Assembly: GCA_029721435.1 (NCBI GenBank)
Contig: CM056580.1
Span: forward strand, 78,703,367 to 78,767,366
DNA from: Gymnothorax reevesii
Taxonomy: Eukaryota; Chordata; Actinopteri; Anguilliformes; Muraenidae
Direction: 5' to 3'
DNA length: 64,000 nt
Positions 20,739-31,020 of the stretch are shown piece after piece; within the stretch, counting starts at the first letter, position 1, and every line of letters begins with the position of its first letter. Made by a program: the position numbers and the translations under genes. Below the pieces are notes generated by a model that was not told the origin of the DNA, did not search any database, and was given only the letters and a program-made list of their open reading frames with translations.

Positions 20739-22350
20739 CACTCAACAAAAATATAAACGCAACACTTTTGTTTTTGCTCCCATTTGTTATGAGATGGACT
20801 CAAAGATCTAAAATTCATTCCAGATACACAATATTATCATTTCTCTCAAACATTGTTCACAAATCTGTCTAAATGTGTGATAGTGAGCACTTTTGCTTTG
20901 CGGAGACAATCCATCCCACCTCACAGGTGTGCCACATCAAGATGCTCATCAGACACCATGATTAGTGCACAGGCATACCTTAGACTGTCCACAATAAAAG
21001 GCCACCCTGAAATGTGCAGTTTTTGCTTTACTGGGGGTCTGGGGACTCAGAACCAGTCAGTATCTGGTGTGACCACCATTTGCCTCATGCAGTGCAACAC
21101 ATCTTCTTTGCATAGAGTTTATCAGATTGTCAATTGTGGCCTGTGGAATGTTGGTCCACTCTTCTTCAATGGCTGTGCGAAGTTGCTGGATATTAGTGGG
21201 AACTAGTACGCGCTGTCGTATACGCCGGTCAAGCACATCCCAAACATGCTCAATGGGTGACATGTTCGGTGAGTATGCTGGCCATGCAAAAACTGGGACA
21301 TTTTCAGCGACCAAGAATTGTGTACAGATCCTTGCAACATGGGGCCGTGCATTATCTTGCTGAAACATGAGGTGATGTTCATGGATTTATGGCACAACAA
21401 TGGGCCTCAGGATCTCATCACGGTATCTCTGTGCATTCAAAATGGCATCAATAAAATGCACCCGTGTTCTTCGTCCATAACAGATGCCTGCCCATACCAT
21501 AACCCCACCACCACCATGGGCCACTCGATCCACAACATTGACATCAGCAAAGCGCTCACCCACACGACGCCACACACGCTGTCAGCCATCTGCCCTGAAC
21601 AATGTAAACCGAGATTCATCTGTGAAGAGAACACCTCTCCAATGTGCCAGACGCCATCGAATGTGAGCATTTGCCCACTCAAGTCTGTTACGGCGACGAT
21701 CTGGAGTCAGGTTAAGACCCCGATGAGGACGACGAGCATGCAGTTGAGCTTCCCTGAGACGGTTTCTGACAGTTTGTGCAGAAATTCTTTGGTTATGCAA
21801 ACCAATTGTTTCAGCAGCTGTCTGAGTAGCTGGTCTCAGACGATGCTGGATGTGGAGGTCCTGGGCCGGTGTGGTTACACGTGGTCTGCGGTTGTGAGGC
21901 CGGTTGGATGTACTGCCATATTCTCTGAAACGCCTTTGGAGACGGCTTATGGCGGAGAATTGAACATTCAATGCCCGAGCAACAGATCTGGTTGACATTC
22001 CTGCTGTCAGCATGCCAATTGTACGCTCCCTCAATGCTTGCGCCATCTGTGGCATTTTGCTGTGAGACAAAACTGCACATTTCAGAGTGGCCTTTTATTG
22101 TGGGCAGTATAAGGTACACCTGTGCACTAATCATGGTGTCTGATGAGCATCTTGATGTGGCACACCTGTGAGGTGGGATGGATTGTCTCAGCAAAGCAAA
22201 AGTGCTCACTATCACACATTTAGACAGATTTGTGAACGTTTGAGAGAAATGGTAATATTGTGTATCTGGAATGAATTTTAGATCTTTGAGTCCATCTCAT
22301 GACAAATGGGAGCAAAAACAAAAGTGTTGCGTTTATATTTTTGTTGAGTG
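20739..22350 (-). mobile_element. Tc1-like transposon with very long inverted repeats
   Basis: Complete 1612-bp element flanked by TA (20737-20738, 22351-22352). Ends start CACTCAACAAAAATATAAAC. The inverted repeats extend about 285 bases: 20739-21025 versus the reverse complement of about 22068-22350, with about a dozen substitutions or small indels. A relic of the same terminus, 'gcgtttatatttttgttaag' 'tgta', is found alone at 59331-59354. The transposase lies between the repeats on the minus strand. Confidence 0.93.
21057..22055 (-). pseudogene. Tc1 DD34E transposase, two nonsense codons
   Basis: A single reading frame of 333 codons from ATG at 22055 to a stop at 21057, broken only by in-frame TGA at 21584-21582 and TAA at 21389-21387. 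Order of parts: N-terminal helix-turn-helix (ERTIGMLTAGMSTRSVARAL), second HTH with the basic GRPR-like linker region (NRRPRVTT), first catalytic Asp in VLFTDESRFT, Gly-rich GGGGVMVWAGI, second Asp in FQQDNARPH, and Glu in SPIEHVWD, with 34 residues between the last two. The TGA is consistent with CGA decay at a CpG. Length and motifs are standard for Tc1 transposases. Confidence 0.92.
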
Positions 22351-22453
22351 TATTACATTCAAAGTCAACTCTTTTCGCGTGTATTCGCGTCTTTGCATTG
22401 ACTTTGAATGTAATCTGTCGTGCGAAAAATTTGTCCGGTGTAAAAGAGGCTTT

Positions 22454-22657
22454 ACTTGTTTTGCCACACACCTATATTGCAGCATGCTCAGGTGTGGGTT
22501 CATTCTCTGTGTGTTAGTGTTTGTGTGTGCTTGGGTGTCCATGCACGTGTATGCCTGTGTCCGTGTTTGTGCACAGCCGGAGAGTGTTTGCGTGTCTATG
22601 TTTTTTTTGTCTGAGGATTAAAGAGATGCAGTCAGGATTTTGCGCAAACAAAAACAT
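22454..22657. other. GT-rich sequence, no gene
   Basis: Degenerate GT-rich tract around 22500-22600 ('gtgtgttagtgtttgtgtgt'). Open frames here are by-products. Confidence 0.5.
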
Positions 22658-22663
22658 TTTATT
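22658..22663 (-). terminator. Candidate poly(A) signal of paralog B
   Basis: AATAAA on the minus strand, the first after the stop at 23301-23303; predicts a 3' untranslated region of about 640 bases. Confidence 0.5.
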
Positions 22664-23300
22664 GCTGCTTAAACACAGCACATAAATGTTAGGCTACTGC
22701 TCGTCACGTGCTGTAGGAACACACATAAAAAAAGACATTTGGCATTTTTTAAGCTCTTAAGTGAAAATTATTAACATTACATGATGTACAGATTATTTAC
22801 ACGGTGCCACTCTCCAGCCCCTTGACTTCTCATTATGAGGAGTCTAGCTGTTTCTCTGGCAGTAATGAAATGTAGTTTTGTGTGGTCATTTCTCAGGCGG
22901 TAGAAAAGTTCAGTTCGATGTGGAAATGTGGTTTCTCCAGCCAAGACATTTCCATATCGAGTGTGAGCTCAGTCACGTGAGTGCAGAGCAGGAGGGTCTG
23001 AGACACGCATAGTCAGACACATACACACGGGAAATACAGACGCAAGCTTAGCTCCAGCGTGAGGTCAGCGGGAGAAAGTCCATCAGCATGATGAGTCATA
23101 CCTCAGCGGCCTCCATCACTAATACCCAGACCCCAGTCACTGATCATCCACCAATCAAAGCAAGGCAGCTAAAATTCAGCCCCCTCAGAGGCCCGAGAGT
23201 TTGTGTGGATGGGGCACAGTTTGAGGGCTGCTGGGAACTCCATATCCCCACACACACACCTCACACAAAAGAGTTCATGGGGCACTTAGGTTTTTTCCGG

Positions 23301-23849
23301 TCACCCAATCACCAGCTCTGTGTCCTCCGTGGGCAGAGGATTTAGCTCCTGTGAGCCAAGAGCTCGAGTCTGGGCAGAGGCCTCTATGCTAGGTATCGTT
23401 GGGTGGCCCTCCTGCGTGTCCTTAATGAAGGTTTGTCGCCCCTGATGTACCTCCAGGGCCAAGAGATGCTGCTTCTGTGGCCCCTCCAAGGAACACAGAT
23501 GGGGCTGTTGTGGCTCCTCCTGGGAACAGAGGTGTGGCCCCTCCAAGGCGGCGAATTGTGGCCCCTCGAGGGAAGAGTGATGGGGATCCTCTGGCCCCTC
23601 AGGCACCTCCTCAATGTACACCTGCAGGAACAGCACTGCGGAGAGAACGAGCAGCCAGCGCTTGACTGGGTTAGGCTCTTCCTGTTTCGGCTGGGGCCTC
23701 TTGACCAATGGGGGATACAGCACCCTGAGAGACCGCCGCGGTCTGGAGCGGGCCCCCAGGGTCCATGCGGCGGGGTACATAGAAGAGGCCACTCCGTTGG
23801 GAGCCCTGGTACCGTTGCTTGTAGAGTTCTCTAAATTACGGGCACTCAT
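23301..23849 (-). CDS. Single-pass membrane protein sharing the torsin-4A N-terminal block (paralog B)
   Basis: A 182-residue protein starting at ATG 23849 (context GACATGA, purine at -3). The frame is open 21 bases further upstream but without an ATG. Residues 28-81 match paralog A and torsin-4A: AW (28-29), RPRRSLRVLYP (36-46), a proline-rich spacer, KRWLLVLSAVLFLQVYIEE (63-81). The membrane segment is about 65-78, preceded by basic residues, so the N-terminus is probably cytosolic. The tail is acidic and repetitive, with LEGP recurring (about 84, 92, 111) and Gln/His-rich, and holds no ATPase motifs. It lies 5.4 kb upstream of paralog A and 8.8 kb downstream of tor4a on the same strand. 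Function unknown; a decaying duplicate cannot be excluded, though the uninterrupted frame argues for a gene. Confidence 0.82.
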   Translation of the reverse strand: MSARNLENSTSNGTRAPNGVASSMYPAAWTLGARSRPRRSLRVLYPPLVKRPQPKQEEPNPVKRWLLVLSAVLFLQVYIEEVPEGPEDPHHSSLEGPQFAALEGPHLCSQEEPQQPHLCSLEGPQKQHLLALEVHQGRQTFIKDTQEGHPTIPSIEASAQTRALGSQELNPLPTEDTELVIG

Positions 23850-23981
23850 GTCAACAAGATTCCTCAGCACTCCCTCTCCCTCTCTACACTGCTCCTGTTT
23901 CCTTCTATTGTTCTGCAGCTCGGTCGAGATGGTGCGTTGTCTTTCTCTTTCTAATTACCCCGTCCACCTGATTCCCCAGAG

Positions 23982-23988
23982 CTTTATA
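23982..23988 (-). promoter_or_regulatory. TATA-box-like element upstream of paralog B
   Basis: TATAAAG on the minus strand, 133 bases before the chosen ATG. If used, transcription would begin near 23955 and give a 5' untranslated region of about 105 bases without an intron. Confidence 0.4.
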
Positions 23989-23999
23989 TCTCAGTCCTA

Positions 24000-26776
24000 A
24001 ACTCTTCCTCTGTCTGAAGATTATCTCCCCTTTTTATGGATCTTTCTCTTTTTCTCTCCTGCAGTTCATCGGATGCCTCTCTCAATCTTAAATAGCATTG
24101 AATTGGGAGGGCGTGCTCTCTTGCACACACATGCACCCACAAGCACGCACGTACACACACCTGCAGGCAAATATCCCTCTCATGCCCACAGGGTGCCACT
24201 TAGTTTATTTTTAGTCGCTGACACTCTGAAATTCCTGTTTAATGACATGCATCGCATTCATTCCACTCAAGTATTGCCTTGTCAGTGACTTTGACATTTT
24301 ACTTTGACATCATACTTTAATCTTGTGAGGAATTTGACCAAATTTGAAGCGTATAAATAGCACATTTCTATTTGTGGCTTGAGCAAGCTTTGTACTTTTT
24401 GGGAACAAATTCAAAACAATACGTTGTCAAAACACTAGTGTTAAATAATACCTGCTCATTATGTGATGGTGGCATATCCTTTCAGTTCTGAGCACCGCTG
24501 TCATGCTTCCTTGACAATGTTATTGTCACAGAATTGCACGAACAAAAGGCTGATCTGCTTTCAGTTGCAAAGTCTTATGAAAACAACAATAAGGTAGTAA
24601 TACACTACCTTTCTATGTATAGTGTAGAGGATAGGAGGGCCCATATTTTACGTTCCCTAATTGCTTTTTAGCACTCACTCACATGGCTATAATCAATCCA
24701 TTGTAAATGCAGCAGGTTATGTGTTAAATCCAATTGCAATACACAGTGAGCATTGTTCCCTTGTGGAGAATATCAGTGTTATCCACTGGAGTACAAAAAT
24801 CACACAGGTCTATTCATAATCAGTCAGTGCAATGTAAACCAAACATATAAGTGCTCAGATTAAAACCTCTTAAGCCCCAGCCTCTTTTTTAGGTTTCTGT
24901 TGGAAAATGACATACCCAAAATGAATAAAGTATATCTCTATTTGTGTAGCATGAAGTATCAGAGAGGGAGACAAGGAAATGTGGAGAGAGGGTTGATTTT
25001 CTGACGCTACTCGGATTTTGATATTTGAACATTAATATGCTTGGCGTTTGAGTTCTGCTTGGTGTATGTAAAAATGACTTATATGTGCTTATAGCAGAGG
25101 CTCTCCTGTTTCATTTGATGTGTAATATGACTATATTGCTACTTAATTAGCGCGGCGTTGTAGGTATTTTGCTGCGGTGAGTCTCTGGAGTTTAAGGCAC
25201 TGGAGGGGTGCCAATCCAGCTGTCCTCACACTTTGAGTATAAGGTCACAGTCTTCCTTGCCTGTTTCAGCCCACATTGAAACTGCCCGCTGGAGGAGAAC
25301 GTCATGGTGACAGAGGTCGTGTCCTTCTGGGGCGGAGCGATGAACAGCACTGTGACTCACTGCATATTTATGATTTGAACGTTAACACATTTACTGTTTG
25401 AGATCACCAGACTAAAGAATACAAAGCATCTATGTAATACTCTGCCAGAGATAAACAAGGTCTGTTTACACTCTTTCGGGGTCTGGCTGTACAAAGTTTT
25501 CCATCTGTGGTTTTCAGCATTTTTGCGCTTTGTGCTGTGTGCTTGTCTAGATAAGACCATCTGCAGTTTGCCCGTAAAATGAAGGATACATATCAGGCTA
25601 CTAGACTGAGCTGAGGTCCAGTCATTTGTCTGTTTTTAGTGAACTATATCTCTGCTCTACCAGAAGCACTTTTCTCTCTTTCCCTAGTGATCTCTCCTTC
25701 TTTCTCTCCATCCTTTCCTGATACAGTACTCACACATTTTGCTATTTTTCTGCGAAAAGAAAATCACTCACATCAGAAAATTCCTAAAATGTGCAGGCAT
25801 TTTCTTGGTTTTCTCACATGTAATATTGTAGTTGTGAGTGCGAACAGAAAATGTGTGCAATTACAGCTTTATAACTTGAATTATTAGGAAAAAGCTTTCA
25901 CCAAATGTCTCAAAAAAGGGTTTTGAGTAGAAGCATTACTTTTGACCCAAAGTAGAATAAAGTATAACTGCTGTGTTCCATTTGAGTATTTGAATTTATA
26001 CGCACAAAATCTTGCTACTGGCAAGTCTATGTCACAAATGATTTACACTCCGAACAAAATACAATCTTGTTTATTTTACACCAATGGGATTCATTTATGG
26101 TAAGTGTTGTTAAAAACTGAAAACACATTGGCCGTGTAGAAAATGCTGAGATTCGGCCTGGCTAAAGCACAGAATATTGGAAATTGACCTGGTGTGATTC
26201 AAAAGTTCTGCCGTGTGCTTTTTCTGCTCATGAGATCAGCCATCTGATCTCATTTATCAGTTCCACCTTCAGGCCACGGAATCAGCAAAGTGCTAATTAG
26301 CAAATCCAGATGGCGAGAACATAAGCTGAACGATGACTTTCTGAACTGGGACCCACTTCATTTCCTCCTAGTTATTCTAGAAACCTGAACATCTCAATGC
26401 AATATCTAGATACATTTAATGCATGATGCTCATCATTTGAAATCGGCCGTACTGCAATTCTATTTCTGCTTATCCACAAACGACAGAATCTCAGCACAGT
26501 AGAGCTGCCCTTACTGAACCCTCCACCCTCACACACAAGGCAGAGTCATGTGTAACTATTTATACAGTATTAAAGCAATATTTATCCCGTGAAACACGCA
26601 CCCACCAACGCAAGCTTGTATTCTTTACAGAACACTTAACAACGCATCTTCTATCCCAAATAAAATACTTACCAAAACAGCACACATCCTGTCCTGTCCT
26701 CTTCTCCGAATCAAATTGCATTTTTAAAACCCAATTATCAGCAAATTGCCATCATAGGTAATAACAATTAAATGTA
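24000..26776. other. No gene recognised between paralog B and the nested transposons
   Basis: About 2.8 kb of mostly unique-looking AT-rich sequence. No exon, transposon terminus or tandem repeat could be supported. Regulatory elements for the flanking genes could be here but cannot be seen by eye. Confidence 0.4.
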
Positions 26777-27667
26777 CAGGGGGTGGTCAAAACATGGCGA
26801 AGCACTTTAATAAAATGGCTTAAATTTTGACGTCTCTAAGCTGCGAACACAAAAGCCTCTGAACAGGTCATTCTGACTTATGTGAATGCTAATCAGCAGC
26901 ATATGTCTTCTCATGGGTGTTCTTTCCCACTGCACTCTGCTAGTTCAGTCTCTCAGGTAATATGAGGATACCGATGAAGTTCCAAAAAGGCAAAATAGGG
27001 GGCGCTAGAACAGCTGGAGCTTCAGTCACAAACACAGGGAAATTATTTATGTTTGCATGAAAATCTGTCAAAAATTATGACAGTGAACAAAAACCAAAAA
27101 CAGGAACTAAAAAAAAAAAGAAGAATGTGGCTGCGATTCAAAGCTTTCTCTGACAAGAACAGATGGACGCTTGGCTGGACAATTGCTAATAACCGCAGAA
27201 AACTGTGAAAATAGCGACAAATAAAAACTTAAGCTTCACAAATCTGGTGCTGCGCTTCCAATTATTTGACCACCCAGAGCCGGTCCAAGCCTAGAGCCCT
27301 AAGCAAAATTTGATTTTGAGGCCCTCTATTTCTGATTATTGATCATCAATACACCTATTATAAACTCATTGCAGCAGTGTTACTCTGCTGAAAGTGTGCA
27401 GCTCTGGCAGTGTTGTTTATATTATCCAATTGTCAGTCTGACATGTCTTTACCCATGTATGGCTTTCAATCTCAAAAAAGGGAGCACATTCAGCTACAAG
27501 AGCGGGCTGGGGTTGATTTACACAACACTGCAAGTAATAAAGTACTAAGTGGGATGCTGCATATCATCTAGGCCAACTAAAAATAACAAAAACAAGTATT
27601 TGCCACGAAGGTGTCTTTGTCCCCCGCCACAAGATGTGAAATCGTGTCAAGATGAGCAATCTCTCAG

Positions 27668-28430
27668 TGTGACCTTGAGAGTGACGCGAAGGTCACCAAA
27701 ATCGACTGGCGCCGGGGTATCACCCTAATACATATTGACATGAAATTTGAAGGAAATCTGTCAATTCGTTCTTGAGATATCTCGCTGACAAGGCTATCAG
27801 TGTGAAAATCCACAATCTCTCGGTGTGACCTTGAGAATGGCGCGAAGGTCACCGAAATTGACTGGCGCCAGGGTATCATACTAATACATGTTGACATGAA
27901 ATTTTAAGTAAATCCTTCGATTCGTTCTTGAGATATCTAGCTGACAAGGCTATCAGTGTGAAAATCCACAATCTGTCAGTGTGACCTTGAGAATGGCGCA
28001 AAAGTCACCGAAATCGACTGGGGTTGGGTTATCACCCTAATACATGTTAACATGAAATTTGAAGTAAATCCGTCAATTCGTTCTTGAGATATCTCGCTGA
28101 CAAGGCTATCAGTGTGAAAATCCACAATCTCTCGGTGTGACCTTGAGAATGGCGCAAAGGTCACCGAAATCGACTGGCGCCGGGGTATCACACTAATACA
28201 TGTTGACATGAAATTTGAAGTAAATCCGTCGATTCGTTCTTGAGATATCTCGCTGACAAGGCTATCAGAGTGAAAATGCACAGTCTCTCGGTATGACCTT
28301 GAGAATGGCGCGAAGGTCACCAAAATCGACTGGCGCCGGGGTATCTCACTAATACATGTTGACATCAAATTTGAAGAAATTCCATCAATTTGTTCTTGAG
28401 ATATCTCGCTGACAAGGATTCGGGACGTAC
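27668..28430. repeat. 156-bp satellite, about five units
   Basis: The phrase 'tgtgaccttgaga' starts at 27668, 27824, 27980, 28136 and (as tatgacc) 28292: exactly 156 bases between every pair. Units include 'aaatcgactggcgccggggt' and 'cgttcttgagatatctcgct'. The last unit ends in 'gctgacaagg' followed by 'attcgggacgtacggatgga'. Because 156 is divisible by three the array stays open on the minus strand (27976-28368 and 27664-27897). The family resembles a repeat common in aquatic animals; I do not regard the open frames as genes. Confidence 0.93.
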
Positions 28431-29049
28431 GGATGGATGGTCGCGAATACTATGTCCTGCCACTTCGCGCATTCCGCGCAGCGGGGGACAATAAATCAGT
28501 AGACATTGCATTTACAGTAAAAGTGTCTTCTGGTTTATATTTTTGGTTTGAAGATATTTGGTTTATATTTGAAGATATATATATATCTTCGCCTGTGTAA
28601 AATTTGAAAACATTCCTGTAATAATTGTGGCTTCCAGAGCCAGGAACATAAAATCTCTGCGGCGGCGAACTAAACCGTAGTATCTTCCTACTATCGTTGT
28701 CGTGGAGATACAATAAGCTCGGCTTGCTTGTGAATATTCAATAACTGATCCATGAGTGTCATCTAGTGGCAGAATATTGTAACTGCGTGCATAAATTTGC
28801 AGCTCCATGTCCGACACATCTGCACAAAGCGCTCAAGATACCCTGCCGAGCACCATTGTTCTTCTCGAGCACTTCAAATCCAGATAATCCTTAAATGATT
28901 CATTATTTTTATATTTTAATTTGTAACGAGCATCGAAGTGGCCAGTGTCAAAGTAAGGAAGAAAAAGTATACTTTTTACCTTTTAAATGTAGTAGAGTAA
29001 AAGTCTCGGTTAAAAAAAAACAACTCTTTTTTTAGGATTTGTTCTTTAC
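28431..29049. other. hAT interior, no gene recognised
   Basis: Non-repetitive part of the hAT-type insertion with two overlapping minus-strand frames (28450-28713, 28563-28817), neither recognisable as transposase. Confidence 0.4.
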
Positions 29050-30166
29050 TTAAAGGAACTACATGTAAGTTTGTGGCCAAAACTGGTAGTGCAGTCACAT
29101 TCAAAATAGTGCAGAGCGCAGTATCCCCTCCCCCTCTCCCCCAGACGAGAGGTTGCCAACAAAGTTGCTGGATCCAGCAAGAACGTCTACAACACGGAGC
29201 TACTATGGCTTCGTTTCAATATCATCAATCACTTGCTCTCACAGGGTTGTGTTCAGTTCTGTTCAGTTCAGAAAAGATCGAGACTAATAACTGACTTTAG
29301 CAATGGTCATATTGGTCAACTTGCTCGTCACTCTTCCGTGTGGATGGCCCACTAAAGTCCATACTGTAACATGCGTGAAGAATGATTGAGGACTCATTTG
29401 ACTAATGTACTGTCTCAATTACATTTCATATTGCCATAATGGCTGTGCTAATGTTGGAACGGTATCCGCAGCGTCTCAGCATAAAGCCAGAGACACGGAC
29501 TAATAATGCATTGCTAATGTTAGCAATGAAAAGCCACAGTTATTATTTCTCAAACAATTTGCTACCTAGTTAATTCGATGACCCACCTACATACGCACTA
29601 ACGAACCACGAACGAACATACATAACGTTATTCGACTGTAGAGATTATTTTAAATGTCTGTGACTACATTAAATAGAATTAAGTTGGCCAAACTCGGCTG
29701 AATCTTACCTGCCCTGGAGAAAATTAGCAACTTCGGCGTCGGTCTTCAAATTCTTCGCTGCTTTATCTTACAAAGGCATGTCCTATACAGATCCTTGTTT
29801 TGTTTCTGACTTTGTCACACGTATTTCGGAATCGTAACGAGGCCTTTTAGACTTAATAACGTCAGACCATTTGTGCTCCAAAACGCTGGTAGCTGCAGCT
29901 CAGTGGTAACTGACAACCTGGATGCCGAAACGCTACTGACTTCGTGAATGTGAGATAGGTGGAGGGCAGCGCAACAGGCCAAAACACAAAATGTCAACAT
30001 AAACATTAGTTGTGGGCTGAAACTTCGTTTCTGAGAATATTCTGGCTGGACTACTGTTGTCAGTGATATAAGTATTTGAAATGTACATCATTCCTTAATG
30101 TCTGGTGATGTATCATGGCAATTTCATGATTAATCAACATAAAATTCTTACATATTGCTCCTTTAA
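29050..30166. mobile_element. TTAA-flanked element with TIR TTAAAGGARCWAYATGTAAG
   Basis: Left end 'ttaaaggaactacatgtaag' (29050) and right end 'cttacatattgctcctttaa' (30147-30166) are inverted repeats with few mismatches. Both outer edges carry TTAA, a target duplication typical of piggyBac and Kolobok types. About 1.1 kb, no transposase seen. The terminus resembles a repeat frequent in teleosts. Superfamily assignment is inference. Confidence 0.7.
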
Positions 30167-30407
30167 GTACTGTACAAAGTACACGTACTTCGTGAGTATA
30201 CACCTCTGCCTGCCAGTTAAAAGAGAAATGTCTCTAGTTTTAAACTTGCTAGCTAGTTGGCTATTAATAGCTAACTTACATGTAACCAGAGGCGTGTTCA
30301 GAACCGCAGGCGCCCGCGTGACTGTCTCGCGTGAGTGCTCGCGCAGATTCTGTACGGAGGCGAGCGCTCGGTCTATAATCAAAATGGCGACGCACAGCGA
30401 AAGAGAC

Positions 30408-30473
30408 TGGCTGTGTCCCAATTCAGCGGCTGCATCCTTCGAAGGACGTAACCTCAGAATTGGGACACAGCCA
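30408..30473. repeat. 66-bp hairpin MITE
   Basis: 'tggctgtgtcccaattcagc' (30408) pairs with the reverse complement of 'cagaattgggacacagcca' (30455-30473), leaving a short loop around 'catccttcgaaggac'. A typical tiny fold-back element. Confidence 0.75.
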
Positions 30474-30668
30474 CTGTGTACTACAGGCTGTTATAAATGA
30501 ATTGTCTGAACCGATGGACACAGAATATTGTGATGCTGCCGTGACGGTAACATTATGTATTTGTGAAGAAGATGCAATGATAAGAGGCGAGAATCCCCTT
30601 GGAATGGACCGTATTGAAAACCATATGGAGGAAACCGAGCCAAGATGTTTGTCTTGTCATTTTCGTGC

Positions 30669-31020
30669 CTCAGTCATTTTCATGACAAAAGGTTTACTCC
30701 GAGAGCACTCCACAGTTAGCAGGTACTGCTTGTTCTCCCCGATTAGGTAGGATAACAATCATTCATCTGGATGCGTTTGCTTAATTTAAATCAACGTTAT
30801 TCAAAATTTCTCTCCGTATTGAGTGAGAAAAAGTGGCACTTGAGATTGAAATAGGCTATAAAAAGCATGCGGCTCAAAATATTTGACGTTGATTTAAATT
30901 CAGCAAATACGCATCCAGATGAATGATTGTTATCCTACCTAATCGGGGAGAACAAGCAGCACATGTTAAGTGTGGAGCACACTCAGAATGAACCTTTTGT
31001 TAATCATGAAAATGACTGAG
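30669..31020. repeat. Long palindrome with arms of about 130 bases
   Basis: Left arm 30669-30798 and right arm 30886-31020 are reverse complements with scattered mismatches, including an almost perfect core 'ctccccgattaggtaggata' 'acaatcattcatctggatgc'. The loop (30799-30885) is unpaired. Sequence of the right arm and beyond is shared with 57040-57553. Confidence 0.85.

Larger units (their letters stand above)
20697..22453. mobile_element. Palindromic MITE split by a Tc1 element
   Basis: The left half 'gcttttacaccgaaagcgaa' 'acaatttttttgcac' (20698-20732) and the right half (about 22353-22453, including 'attgactttgaatgtaat' and 'tcgtgcgaaaaatttgtccg' 'gtgtaaaagaggc') together form the same palindromic structure as the uninterrupted element at 40539-40701. 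The Tc1 element 20739-22350 has inserted at a TA in its left arm. The MITE is made of two arms of about 75 bases; class uncertain, perhaps hAT-related. Confidence 0.75.

Noticed and set aside
23403..24000. Plus-strand frames of 143 and 128 residues
   Set aside because: Shadows of paralog B in other frames.
27668..28430. Regularly spaced repeats that could suggest a CRISPR array
   Set aside because: The repeat unit is 156 bases with no unique spacers, in a vertebrate genome; it is a tandem satellite.
28450..28817. Possible hAT transposase piece in the 4.5-kb element
   Set aside because: No hAT motif (dimerisation region or zinc finger) could be recognised in the translations.
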